Part shown: piece by piece, positions 1 through 8,316 of the stretch | Layout of the letters: every line of letters begins with the position of its first letter | Position numbering within the stretch: the stretch's first letter is position 1 | Assembly (NCBI GenBank): GCA_001464765.1 | Contig: LNDV01000010.1 | Location: 124,001-188,000, forward strand | Origin: Betaproteobacteria bacterium Ga0077526 | Lineage (GTDB): Bacteria > Pseudomonadota > Gammaproteobacteria > Burkholderiales > Ga0077523 | Length of the DNA stretch: 64,000 nucleotides | Direction of reading: 5' to 3' | Program-made: the position numbers and the translations under genes | The notes under the pieces: generated by a model | Database searches by the model: none | What the model was told of the DNA's origin: nothing | Seen by the model: only the letters and a program-made list of their open reading frames with translations

Positions 1-78
1 AAGCGGCGAGCGACACTGGCGCGTCGGTCGGTGGCGATGATCGCGCGAAAAGCGGGCATGGTTCGGGGCGAGGGGATG

Positions 79-672
79 TCAGGCGTCTCGCGCCCGAGGG
101 GTGCCGCTGCGACGGCGCACCGCGAATCGGTACAGGCCGAATCCGGCGACTGCGGCGACCACGATCGGAACGACCGTGTGCCACGACGACCCCGTGCGTC
201 CCACCGAGAAGGGAAAGCGTGAGACGAGCTTCTGATCGGCGCCGACGGTCACGAGTCCGATGAAGCGCCCCGCCTGCGTGAAGTCGTGCTCGAAGCTCAG
301 CGAGCCGGTCCGGTAGACCTTCGGCGGCATGTGCAGCACCGTGATCTCGTCCAGCTTCGATTCGTCGCCGGTGTCGCGGATCACTCGCACCTCGGTCGGA
401 AGATCGCGCAGTTCGTCGTTGACGTAGTCCAGCACGACCACCGTGCGTCCTGTCTCGGGGATGTCTTCGCAGAACTCACGGGGGCCGCTGCTGCTATCGG
501 GCTGGTAGCCCACGAAGTGCATCAGGAACCGCCCGACGCGCAGCTTGCAGCTGTCCTCGTCCATGCTGAGGCCGCCGTGCGCCCGTGCTGCCGATGACAG
601 TCCGAGACACGCGACAGCCAGCGCGGCGGCCGCCTGCCGCGTGAGGCAGCCCTTCGCGAACTGCGCTTTCAC
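79..672 (-). CDS. PmoD/AmoD-like small periplasmic protein of the copper monooxygenase operon
   Basis: Fourth gene of the monooxygenase operon, 197 residues. The GTG start lies in a GTGA overlap with the pmoB stop, which implies translational coupling. Residues 11-31 form a signal peptide ending in ARAHG. The periplasmic part has two cysteines (C42, C68), a Met-His pair (M51, H52) and H32 near the mature N-terminus. A single hydrophobic span (about 166-183) is followed by an Arg-rich cytoplasmic tail. This layout (exported domain plus C-terminal anchor) and the position after pmoB match the PmoD/AmoD accessory copper proteins. Direct sequence similarity to PmoD was not verified, so the family call is by context. 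A copper delivery or assembly role is an inference. Confidence 0.6.
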   Translation of the reverse strand: MKAQFAKGCLTRQAAAALAVACLGLSSAARAHGGLSMDEDSCKLRVGRFLMHFVGYQPDSSSGPREFCEDIPETGRTVVVLDYVNDELRDLPTEVRVIRDTGDESKLDEITVLHMPPKVYRTGSLSFEHDFTQAGRFIGLVTVGADQKLVSRFPFSVGRTGSSWHTVVPIVVAAVAGFGLYRFAVRRRSGTPRARDA

Positions 673-1925
673 GACTTCTTGAACACCGGCAGGATCGGGC
701 CGCCCACCTCCGCGATATGGCGGCGACCCTCCGGATCGAAGAAGAACAGCAGGCCGCCCACCTTGCTGTCCACGTCCGTGAGGAAGCTCGTGAGCCGTTC
801 GATCTCCCAGGCGGCATCCGTCGCGTCGATGGCGATCTGCTTGGTTTCGCCGGGCTTGATCTCGGAGTCGTCGCTGATGCCGAGGCCGTTGCGCGCCACC
901 AGTTCCGCCGGGTAGTTGGCGGCGACATTGGCCTTCGCGGCAGGCAACTGGTGATTCACGAAGCGGATGCTGGCCGTGGCGAACTCGCCGAGACGCAACG
1001 GCTTGTCGGAGATGTTGGTCACGTCCATGACCATGCGCATCGAGCGTCCGGGAACGTCGTACTTCGCTTCCTGGAAGCGGATCTTCACGACCGGGGACTG
1101 CACCGGCAGGGGCGGTGTGTACATCGTGCCGGCCTGCAGGGGCACCGTCCTCGGATATTTGGACTGGGCCCAGTTGTACCCGTAGAAGGCGAGGCCTACG
1201 GCCACCACGAGGACGACGATGCCGAGTTTGATATCGGTGTCGGTGGTGAGGAGATCCTCCCGCTCCTTCTTGAGGGCCAGATAGCGCGGGATCAGGAGAG
1301 GTCTGCGCACCCACCAGAGAATCCACGCGGCCGCGATGACGAGCCAGATGGAATGCCAGGTGAGGGCAGCGCTTACGCCCCACGTTTCGAGATCGTCGAT
1401 CTTCTCGCCGGAGATGGCGGTGAGCGAGTAGTTGAAGTCGTCCGCGGTCCCGCCGACGTTGATCCAGCGTCCGGGTCCGACGAGGGGCCCGGAGCCCTTG
1501 ATCGCGATCATCGGGTGCACGTGGTAGCGACCCGGGATGCGGGCGCGCAGAACCATCTTGTACTCATAGTCCCGCCCGACTTCAAGATCGCGGAAAGACT
1601 GGCGCGCCGGCACGCCGTTGAGATAGGAATCCACACGTGCGAAGACCGGGCCGGGCGTCGCATTGCTGACGAACACCGTTTCGGGCAGCTGCACCGCGTC
1701 GGGCCAGTCGCTGTAGAGACGGAACTTGCCGGTGACGACGATCTCCTGGTTCACGCTCAGCTTGTCCGCGGACCACGTCACGTCGTACCAGTGGGCGGTG
1801 CGGGTGCGCAGATAGGGTTCCTGCGCGCGTTCGCCATGGGCGAACACCGGTAGAGCCTCGGCGGCGAGAGCGCCGAGAACGATCATGGACAGGACGAGCT
1901 TCCAGGCACGGACGATGGCGGCCAT
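669..1925 (-). CDS. pmoB: Copper membrane monooxygenase subunit B (PmoB/AmoB family)
   Basis: 418 residues; ATG start preceded by GGGAGAACC. A signal peptide (about 1-29) ends so that the mature protein begins at H30 (HGERAQEP), as in PmoB, where the N-terminal His is a copper ligand. The second and third ligands of the PmoB copper site are present as H135 and H137 in RYHVHPMI. The motif RTAHWYDV follows the N-terminus as in the family. Two cupredoxin-like periplasmic domains flank two membrane spans (about 190-210 and 233-255). It lies 54 bp after pmoA and overlaps the D gene by 4 bases. Family membership is firm. Whether the natural substrate is methane, ammonia or a longer hydrocarbon cannot be read from this subunit. 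Confidence 0.93.
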   Translation of the reverse strand: MAAIVRAWKLVLSMIVLGALAAEALPVFAHGERAQEPYLRTRTAHWYDVTWSADKLSVNQEIVVTGKFRLYSDWPDAVQLPETVFVSNATPGPVFARVDSYLNGVPARQSFRDLEVGRDYEYKMVLRARIPGRYHVHPMIAIKGSGPLVGPGRWINVGGTADDFNYSLTAISGEKIDDLETWGVSAALTWHSIWLVIAAAWILWWVRRPLLIPRYLALKKEREDLLTTDTDIKLGIVVLVVAVGLAFYGYNWAQSKYPRTVPLQAGTMYTPPLPVQSPVVKIRFQEAKYDVPGRSMRMVMDVTNISDKPLRLGEFATASIRFVNHQLPAAKANVAANYPAELVARNGLGISDDSEIKPGETKQIAIDATDAAWEIERLTSFLTDVDSKVGGLLFFFDPEGRRHIAEVGGPILPVFKKS

Positions 1926-1979
1926 CGTGGTTCTCCCCGGGGCGTTAGGTCGACTGGGTGATCAGGGCGAAGGCGGCCG

Positions 1980-2765
1980 TCAGGCCAGACCGACGAACTT
2001 CTTGAACCGCTTCGACGAGTCGACGAAGCGCTGCGTGGAAAAGGCAAGCCCGATCCGCCACCAGAGCATGTGCATGAAGATGCAGATGACGCCGGCGAAG
2101 AACGAGGAGATCCACACGGTCGTGCCCTCATAGGTCCGCAGCGTGCCGCGCTCGATCATGCGGATGTACTCGGGCGTGCCGGAACGCGGGAATACGTAGC
2201 CGATCATGTCGGCGACGCTGGCCACCATGCCCTGGTGCTCGATCGGGATGAAGTAGGGGGCGAGCGAGGCCCAGTTGCTGGGGTAGAAAAGCAACGCAAA
2301 GACGAACCCGCCGAAGGTGCTCGTGAGGAGTGAACTGCGCACGATCAGCAGGATCGCATCGCAGGCCAGGGCGCCGGCGATCATCGTGGCGGGCACGCCC
2401 ATCGTGAAGGGGAAGTACCCCCACAGATGCCAGCCGACATAGCGAGTGATCCACGTGGCGATCAGCAGCAGCACCGCGCCAAGTGTCATGCCGATCGGCA
2501 GGCGGAAGTAGTGCCAGAAGACCGCCTGGAGCGCGGCCGGAATCATCAGCATGGAGACGGGGGTGACCAGGACCCAGAACTGCCGGTCCTTCCAGTCGAT
2601 GAACATGTCCCAGTCGCCGACCGTGAGCATCACATGCAGATGGATGGCGCCCATGAACAGCAGTGCCACCGCGGCGACCACGCACCAGTCCCAGATGCGG
2701 GACAGTTTTGCGCCCTCGGGCGGCAGTTCGGATACCGCCAGGATTTCCCGCGAATTGGGACTCAT
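1980..2765 (-). CDS. pmoA: Copper membrane monooxygenase subunit A (PmoA/AmoA family)
   Basis: 261 residues, the usual family length. The ATG start is chosen because GGAGGAGA lies just upstream; the frame stays open further upstream without family similarity. The protein is almost entirely membrane-spanning. It carries family landmarks: GDWDMFIDWKDRQFW (50-64), LPIGMTLGAVLLLIATW, LLFYPSNW and TPEYIRMIERGTLRT (197-211). It differs from classical PmoA and AmoA at GDWDFW (here GDWDMF), and its C-terminus ends in a Lys/Arg-rich stretch. It probably belongs to one of the divergent copper monooxygenase branches (hydrocarbon or Pxm-like); only a tree can place it. A 221-bp leader with GC hairpins separates it from pmoC. 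Confidence 0.93.
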   Translation of the reverse strand: MSPNSREILAVSELPPEGAKLSRIWDWCVVAAVALLFMGAIHLHVMLTVGDWDMFIDWKDRQFWVLVTPVSMLMIPAALQAVFWHYFRLPIGMTLGAVLLLIATWITRYVGWHLWGYFPFTMGVPATMIAGALACDAILLIVRSSLLTSTFGGFVFALLFYPSNWASLAPYFIPIEHQGMVASVADMIGYVFPRSGTPEYIRMIERGTLRTYEGTTVWISSFFAGVICIFMHMLWWRIGLAFSTQRFVDSSKRFKKFVGLA

Positions 2766-2798
2766 CGCTTTCTCCTCCCCCTCGATCGACCGGCTCCC

Positions 2799-2855
2799 GG
2801 GGGCGACGCGCGCCCCCCTTGCCGGAACTGTTTCGGGCAGTCCGGGGTTTCCCCG
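2799..2855 (-). promoter_or_regulatory. Two GC-rich hairpins in the pmoC-pmoA spacer
   Basis: Two inverted repeats stand in tandem in the leader of pmoA. GGGGGCG/CGCCCCC spans 2799-2817 with a 5-nt loop, and CGGGG/CCCCG spans 2843-2855 with a TTT loop. Hairpins between pmoC and pmoA often mark mRNA processing or partial termination that sets subunit ratios. No T-run follows on the minus strand, so this is not a plain terminator. Confidence 0.45.
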
Positions 2856-2986
2856 TGACCGTTGGCCCGGCGATCTTCGGCCGCCGGGCACACGCCCGGA
2901 CGATGACGCCCGAGCACGTCTACGCGCACGCGGCTGAGCGTCCCGGAGCCGACCGGGGCGCTGCGCCGCGCACGAACAAACAGGAA

Positions 2987-3784
2987 TCAGTCGGCCGGCT
3001 TTGCCGGCATGTCACCGAACACTTCGTGGAACAGGGGCACCATCCGCTGGATCATCTGCAGTGCCACGCCCGGGAGCGCCAGGGCATTCCATCCGAGGAC
3101 CACGAAGCCCCAATGGAGGGGGTGGGAGAAGATTTCTTCCGTGAGCCAGTAGGCGTGACCCCACTCGTTGAAGCCCAGGTTGGGAAGGATGAGGACGGGA
3201 CCGAGTACCGCCAGCACGTGTGCCACGGAGATCCCGCGGGAGAAGGCGGGCAACCGGGTGATCGCATAGACGAACCCGCCTACGCTGAAGAAGATGTACG
3301 TGGGGATGCAGGCGTAGAACAGCACGTTGTGGCTGGGCGTGAACGGCGTGTCGCGCAGGACCGTCTGGTGCCAGACCCCGTCGCCTTCGGCGAAGAAACT
3401 GCCGATGAAGTAAATGGCGAAGGTGTAGGCTACGAGCCACAGAGTAAAGCTGAAGTACCGCTGCAGCTCGACCTTGGGCGTGAGTGCCGACATGTTGCGG
3501 TCCCGGGTCAGCCACAGATAGCCCCAGCACACGAACCCGAGCCCGAACAGCACGGGAATCTCGATCTTCACCAGGGTCATCCAGTAGGTCTCGAACTCGG
3601 GGGCCGTGGCGTCCAGGCCGTACTCCCAGGCGAAGACCTGCTGGTACATCCGGAACGCCCCGAACATCGCCACCATCACGATGACGCCGAACGCAAAGAG
3701 GTTGAATCTGACGTAGTGGCCAGCCTTGCGGTCGGCACCCGAGGATTCACGGGGAACGGGAATGGCAACGGATGCGGTGGACAC
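2987..3784 (-). CDS. pmoC: Copper membrane monooxygenase subunit C (PmoC/AmoC family)
   Basis: 265 residues, first gene of the operon. The start is the GTG at 3784, because AGGAGG lies 5 nt upstream (3790-3795) and the residues before it have no family similarity. The copper-site triad D-x3-H-x12-H is present as D135, H139 and H152 in the stretch from EGDGVWHQ to TPSHNV. The second set, N206, H210 and H224 (FNEWGHAYW and HPLHWGF), matches the membrane copper site of the family. Five to six membrane spans are visible. Conservation of all six ligands argues for an active enzyme. The substrate is not resolved. Confidence 0.93.
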   Translation of the reverse strand: MSTASVAIPVPRESSGADRKAGHYVRFNLFAFGVIVMVAMFGAFRMYQQVFAWEYGLDATAPEFETYWMTLVKIEIPVLFGLGFVCWGYLWLTRDRNMSALTPKVELQRYFSFTLWLVAYTFAIYFIGSFFAEGDGVWHQTVLRDTPFTPSHNVLFYACIPTYIFFSVGGFVYAITRLPAFSRGISVAHVLAVLGPVLILPNLGFNEWGHAYWLTEEIFSHPLHWGFVVLGWNALALPGVALQMIQRMVPLFHEVFGDMPAKPAD

Positions 3785-4141
3785 GGACACCTCCTCGAAG
3801 TCGACTTGCAGTCGAATGACTTGACCCGGACTGACGCTCGAACAATTTTTTGCGTTGCAACAACAGCTTGTGACAACGTGCCCGAAATCTAACTCAAGCC
3901 TTCCCCGGAATGCAACGTCGGGATGAGCCGATCGGAACTGCCCCCGGGCGGTACTCGGCGCAAACCTTGCGGCGTCGCAGACCCCTCCCCCCTTTGCCGG
4001 GAGGAGGTTCCGGGGTCGAAGCCGGACAGGTAAGGCGCGCCAGCACGGCGGGCAGGCAGGCACCGCTTTGGCGATCGCGAGACTTCTGCGATGATCGCGG
4101 CTTGTGAATCAAATCATTAATGGACTGATCTCAAGCATCAC
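3785..4141. other. Divergent intergenic region, monooxygenase operon / GGDEF-EAL gene
   Basis: 357 bp between two divergently transcribed genes, so it should hold the promoters for both. The part near pmoC (about 3840-3890) is AT-richer and contains the 8-bp palindrome GTTGCAAC and outer CGTTG/CAACG arms, a possible operator. No convincing -35/-10 pair was found for either direction. Confidence 0.4.
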
Positions 4142-6964
4142 ATGAGTTCCATCCGAAAGGCTCTGGGCCTGCTGCCGGGCAGTCGGCGGCTGCTCCTGAT
4201 CATCTGGCCCTTCCTGGTCATCGTGATCACTCTCGTCTGGCTTGCCGGCGAGAGCATGAGCATTCTTGCCGCCACGCGTGCGTACTCCGAGGGCGAGAGC
4301 CTCTGGTCGAAGGCCCAGAAGCAGGGGGTGTTTCATCTCATCCGTTACGCCGAGACCCGCGACCCCGAGCACTACGAGCAGTTTCGCAATCTGATCGCAG
4401 TCCCCCTTGGCGACCGCAAGGCGCGTGAGGAGATGCAGAAGACGCATTTCGATCCTGCCATCGCGTGGCGGGGCCTCACGGACGGTCGCACCCACCCCGA
4501 TGACATCGAGCCCGTGATCAGCCTGTTCCGGCGCTTCCAGCATGTGCCGCCCATCACGGACGTGATCTCGACGTGGACCGAGGGCGACGGCTACATCGAG
4601 GAACTCATCGAGGCGGCGGGCATGCTGCACGCCCATATGCAGTCCGGCGAAGCGTCGCCGGACAGTCTCAAGCGGCTCGTGGACCGGATCCTGGAGATCG
4701 ATGCCAAGCTCACGCCGCTCGAGGATCGCTTCACCCAGATGATCGGCCAGGCCGCGCGACGCGCTCAGACGGTCCTGCTGCTGCTCAACTTCGTCGCGGC
4801 GGCGATTCTCGTGCCGATCGGCATCTTCCTGTCGCGTCGGATGCTGCGCCACAGTGAGCGGTTCGAGCGCGCGCTCGAGCTTTCGGAAGAGCGGTTCGAA
4901 CTCGCGGTGCGCGGCAGCAACGATGGCCTTTGGGACTGGAACATCACGGTCGGCGAGTGGTACTTCTCTCCGCGCTTCAAGCAGCTCCTCGGTTTCGCCG
5001 AGAACGAGATGGACGGCACGTCCGACGCACTGCTGGGGCTCATGACGCCTGAGGACCGCAACATGTTCTGGGAGGCGCTTCAGCGCCACCTCGATCACAA
5101 GGCACCCTTCGATGTCGAAGTGCGCATGCAGAGCCGCTCCGGGGAGTTCCGCTGGTTCCGGGTGCGCGGACAGTCTGTGAGGGACGCCTCCGGCCGCGCG
5201 GTGCGGATGGCTGGCGCGCTCACCGACATCACCGAGAAGCACATGGCCGCGTCGGAGTTGTTCGCCGAGAAGGAGCGGGCGCAGGTCACGCTGGCCTCCA
5301 TCGCGGATGGTGTCGTGACGACCGACCTCGACGGCTGGGTGGAGTACCTGAATCCGGTGGCAGAGGCGCTCACCGGATGGCGTTCGGAACGGGCCTCGGG
5401 GCTGCCCATCCAGGCGCTGTTCCGGGTTGTCGACGAGACCACGCGCCGTCCGGCGCCGAATGTGATCGAGATGGTCCTCAAGGAAGAGCGGACGATCGAA
5501 GGCGGCGCCAACATGCTCCTGCAGCGAAACGACGGCGCCGAGATTCCGGTCGTGCATTCGGCCGCCCCGATCCGCGATCGCGCCGGGAAGGTGACTGGCG
5601 TGGTCCTCGTGTTGCGCGACGTGAGCCGCGAGCGCCAGTACGCGGCGCGCCTTTCCTACCAGGCGAGCCACGATGCGCTGACCGGTCTCATCAATCGTAC
5701 GGAGTTCGAGCGCCGGCTGGAACTCGCGCTCCAGTCCGCGGCGCAGATGGGCCGTCATCATGCGGTGATGTATCTCGATCTCGACCAGTTCAAGGTGGTG
5801 AACGACACCTGCGGTCACGCGGCCGGCGACCAGCTGATGCGTCAGGTGGCGACGCTGCTGCAGACTTGCCTGCGTGAGGGCGACACGCTCGCGCGACTGG
5901 GGGGCGACGAATTCGGTGTGCTGCTGGAGAACTGCCCGCCCGATGCCGCGGACCGCATCGCGGACAAGCTCCGCCAGATCGTCACGGACTTCCATTTCGC
6001 CTGGGGCCACCTCAGCTTCAACATCGGCGTGAGCATCGGTCTCGTCAACGTGGAAGACGGTCTGTTCACGCTCGCCGAAGTGCTGCGCGCGGCGGACACC
6101 GCCTGCTACATGGCGAAGGAGAAGGGGCGCAACCGGGTGCAGGTCTATCGCGCCGAGGACAGCGAGCTCACGCTGCGCCAGGGGGAGATGGAATGGATCG
6201 GCCGCCTGCAGAAGGCGCTCGACGAGAACCGGTTCGTCCTCTACGCGCAGGACATCGTCGCGATCGACGAGGCAACCGCCACCGGCCGTCACTGCGAACT
6301 GCTTGTGCGGATGCTGGATGAGCAGGGCGATCTGGTGCCGCCGATGGCATTCATTCCGGCGGCGGAACGATACGGGCTCATGCCGTCGATTGATCGGTGG
6401 ACGTTGCGAACCGCGCTGGCGACGCTGTCCCGGCTTCGTGCGGAGCATGTCTCTCCGCCCATCGATCTTTGCTCGATCAATCTGTCGGGGGCTTCCATCA
6501 CCGACGAGCGGTTCCTCGATTTTGTCCGCGAACAGCTGGACAGGTTCGACGTGCCGCACGCCTCCATTTGTTTCGAGATCACCGAGACTGCCGCGATTGC
6601 CAATCTCGACAAGGCGCAGCGCTTCATGTCGGAACTGAAGGCGCTCGGTTGCCGGTTCTCGCTCGACGATTTCGGCGCAGGCATGTCGTCATTCGCCTAT
6701 CTCAAGCACCTCCCGGTGGACTATCTCAAGATCGACGGCGGCTTTGTGAAGGACATGGTGGTGGACCCCATCGACCGCGCCATGGTGGAGGCCATCAACA
6801 ACGTTGGACACGTGATGGGCAAGAAAACCATCGCTGAATTCGTCGATGGTCCCGATGTTCTGGAAGCCCTGCGCGGCATCGGCGTCGACTTCGCGCAGGG
6901 TTACGGCGTCGGTCGTCCGAAGCCTTTCGCGTCGCGCCTCGAACTTGCCGTAAAGGTAGCCTGA
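4142..6964 (+). CDS. Membrane-bound PAS-PAS-GGDEF-EAL cyclic-di-GMP protein
   Basis: 940 residues. TM1 (about 16-37) and TM2 (about 210-230) enclose a helical periplasmic sensor domain of about 170 residues. Two PAS domains follow (about 245-365, the second with a PAC-type end, and about 375-495). The GGDEF domain has an intact GGDEF signature at 587-591. In the EAL domain the signature reads ELLVR (E719-R723) rather than EALxR, but later motifs are kept: NLSGASI, FEITET, DDFGAG and the KID loop. It probably makes or breaks c-di-GMP in response to an envelope signal and PAS input. Phosphodiesterase activity is plausible but not certain. No clear Shine-Dalgarno precedes the ATG. It is transcribed divergently from the monooxygenase operon. 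Confidence 0.9.
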   Translation: MSSIRKALGLLPGSRRLLLIIWPFLVIVITLVWLAGESMSILAATRAYSEGESLWSKAQKQGVFHLIRYAETRDPEHYEQFRNLIAVPLGDRKAREEMQKTHFDPAIAWRGLTDGRTHPDDIEPVISLFRRFQHVPPITDVISTWTEGDGYIEELIEAAGMLHAHMQSGEASPDSLKRLVDRILEIDAKLTPLEDRFTQMIGQAARRAQTVLLLLNFVAAAILVPIGIFLSRRMLRHSERFERALELSEERFELAVRGSNDGLWDWNITVGEWYFSPRFKQLLGFAENEMDGTSDALLGLMTPEDRNMFWEALQRHLDHKAPFDVEVRMQSRSGEFRWFRVRGQSVRDASGRAVRMAGALTDITEKHMAASELFAEKERAQVTLASIADGVVTTDLDGWVEYLNPVAEALTGWRSERASGLPIQALFRVVDETTRRPAPNVIEMVLKEERTIEGGANMLLQRNDGAEIPVVHSAAPIRDRAGKVTGVVLVLRDVSRERQYAARLSYQASHDALTGLINRTEFERRLELALQSAAQMGRHHAVMYLDLDQFKVVNDTCGHAAGDQLMRQVATLLQTCLREGDTLARLGGDEFGVLLENCPPDAADRIADKLRQIVTDFHFAWGHLSFNIGVSIGLVNVEDGLFTLAEVLRAADTACYMAKEKGRNRVQVYRAEDSELTLRQGEMEWIGRLQKALDENRFVLYAQDIVAIDEATATGRHCELLVRMLDEQGDLVPPMAFIPAAERYGLMPSIDRWTLRTALATLSRLRAEHVSPPIDLCSINLSGASITDERFLDFVREQLDRFDVPHASICFEITETAAIANLDKAQRFMSELKALGCRFSLDDFGAGMSSFAYLKHLPVDYLKIDGGFVKDMVVDPIDRAMVEAINNVGHVMGKKTIAEFVDGPDVLEALRGIGVDFAQGYGVGRPKPFASRLELAVKVA

Positions 6965-7361
6965 AGTCGAAGGCGTAGTTCGGCCAAATTCCTTTGCCGT
7001 TAGATTTGGCTGCGGGTGTGGCGTCTTTGCGACACGCGGATTCTTTCCCGGGTGCGTTCGTTACCCAAATGTCATCAGCGACTTAGCGTTTCCGCTCGTC
7101 GCGCAAGCAGTGTTCACGCCATTCGAATGACCCTGGTAGGAACTTGCAACCGTCATTTACGGCAACTACACTGAGTCTAAATCTGACGGAACCTGCAGCG
7201 GTCGTGCTCGGTCTGTGTTCCGTGCGTATTTCGAAGTTCATTGGCATCAGTGGCATGAATGTCAGCGGCATTTCCGGACGGCCCGGCCGGGTCCGACCGT
7301 GACCCCTTGCACCCCGCAGACTTTCGCCGACCAGTCCTCAGCGTTCACATTGGAGAGCAAC
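6965..7361. other. Intergenic region upstream of the TenA-like gene
   Basis: 397 bp without a credible gene and visibly less GC-rich than its surroundings up to about 7250. It contains one sigma-70-like promoter, listed separately. The leader between that promoter and the start codon is long (about 190 nt); no known riboswitch motif was recognised in it. Confidence 0.4.
7144..7172 (+). promoter_or_regulatory. Candidate sigma-70 promoter for the TenA-like gene
   Basis: TTGCAA and TACACT are separated by exactly 17 bp in an AT-richer stretch. They match the -35 and -10 consensus at four or five of six positions each. This was found by eye only. Confidence 0.4.
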
Positions 7362-8207
7362 ATGGGCATGGGTTACGAGTTGTCGCCGGATCCGCAGTGG
7401 GTCGATTCGCTGCGGGAATTCATCGACCCGTACTGGAAGGAACTGCTGGAGAGCGAGTGGGCCGACGGCGTGGCGAGCGGCCGGCTGAGCCTGCCCGAAA
7501 TGCGCGGCTGGATTCTTCAGGTGTATCCCTTCATCCACGCCTTCCCCAAGTTCCTCGCCGAGGCCCTCATCAAGGTGGAGGATGACTACGCGCGCTCGTA
7601 TTTCATCGACAACATCCGGGTCGAGAAGGCGCATGCCGAGCACTGGCTGTGGATGGGGCAGGGTTTCGGGCTCGACCGCCAGGAAATGCTCGATGTCGCC
7701 GAGGGCACGCGGACGGTGCTGCGGGACGTGCAGTCGCTCACCGACTGGCTCTGGTACATCAATACCAAGGGCAGCCTTGCCGAGGCGGTGGCCGCGACGA
7801 GTTTCGCGATCGAAGGCGTGACCGGAGACCTGTCGCGCAAGATTGTCACAGGATTCGAATCCTATCGGGATCGTGAAGGGGTGGACATGGGCCCCAAGAC
7901 GTACAAGTGGATGCGGGAGCACGCGAAGTACGACGACGAGCATCCCAAGATCGCCCTCGAGGTAATCAAGCGCTACGCTGTGACCGAACGCATGCAGGCC
8001 CGCGTGATGACGGCTGCCAAGCGCAGTCTGCAGTTGCTGCACCTCGCTCTGCACACTTCCTATCGCGCCTACTCCACGGTCACCGAGGACGGCTCGGTCG
8101 ATCGTGATCGCCGTCATCTGGATCGTCGTCAGCAGCAGTTGGCGCTGGCCTTCCCCGACCGCCGTTTCGGTGATCGTCGCGGCCGCGCCCTGCAGGCCGT
8201 CGCCTGA
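7362..8207 (+). CDS. TenA/PqqC-like heme-oxygenase-fold protein, possibly a non-heme diiron oxidase
   Basis: 281 residues. The ATG at 7362 is chosen for GGAGAG just upstream; an in-frame extension back to 7215 looks non-coding. The all-helical pattern fits the heme-oxygenase-like superfamily (TenA, PqqC, CADD, UndA). Candidate metal ligands are E88, H91 or H94 (VEKAHAEHW), E151 (AIEGVTG), and H187, D191, H194 (HAKYDDEH). The H-x3-D-x2-H spacing is that of the diiron members. The last 35 residues are an Arg/Asp-rich tail with repeated DRR motifs, not part of the fold. Chemistry and substrate are unknown. It is monocistronic, ending at a strong terminator. Confidence 0.7.
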   Translation: MGMGYELSPDPQWVDSLREFIDPYWKELLESEWADGVASGRLSLPEMRGWILQVYPFIHAFPKFLAEALIKVEDDYARSYFIDNIRVEKAHAEHWLWMGQGFGLDRQEMLDVAEGTRTVLRDVQSLTDWLWYINTKGSLAEAVAATSFAIEGVTGDLSRKIVTGFESYRDREGVDMGPKTYKWMREHAKYDDEHPKIALEVIKRYAVTERMQARVMTAAKRSLQLLHLALHTSYRAYSTVTEDGSVDRDRRHLDRRQQQLALAFPDRRFGDRRGRALQAVA

Positions 8208-8226
8208 CGTCATTCACGCCCTTCCC

Positions 8227-8272
8227 GCAAAGCAAAACGCCCGGTGCATGTGCACCGGGCGTTTTGCTTTGC
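8227..8272. terminator. Bidirectional intrinsic terminator
   Basis: A perfect 22-bp inverted repeat with a 2-nt loop lies between convergent genes. The arms carry A-rich outer parts and a GC-rich core (CGCCCGGTGCA). Read on either strand, the GC core is followed by GTTTTGCTTT, so it can stop transcription of both the TenA-like gene and the pyrophosphatase gene. Confidence 0.9.
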
Positions 8273-8316
8273 GGCCCGTCGATCCGATCCTGAGATCGGA
8301 TCGACGTCACCTTCCG

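Noticed and set aside
4109..6559. 816-residue minus-strand frame opposite the GGDEF-EAL gene
   Set aside because: Antisense shadow. The plus strand has TM, PAS, GGDEF and EAL motifs in one frame.
7240..7262. Sigma-54-like sequence TGGCATCAGTGGCATG upstream of the TenA-like gene
   Set aside because: GG and GC doublets are 10 bp apart instead of 12, so it does not fit a -24/-12 promoter.
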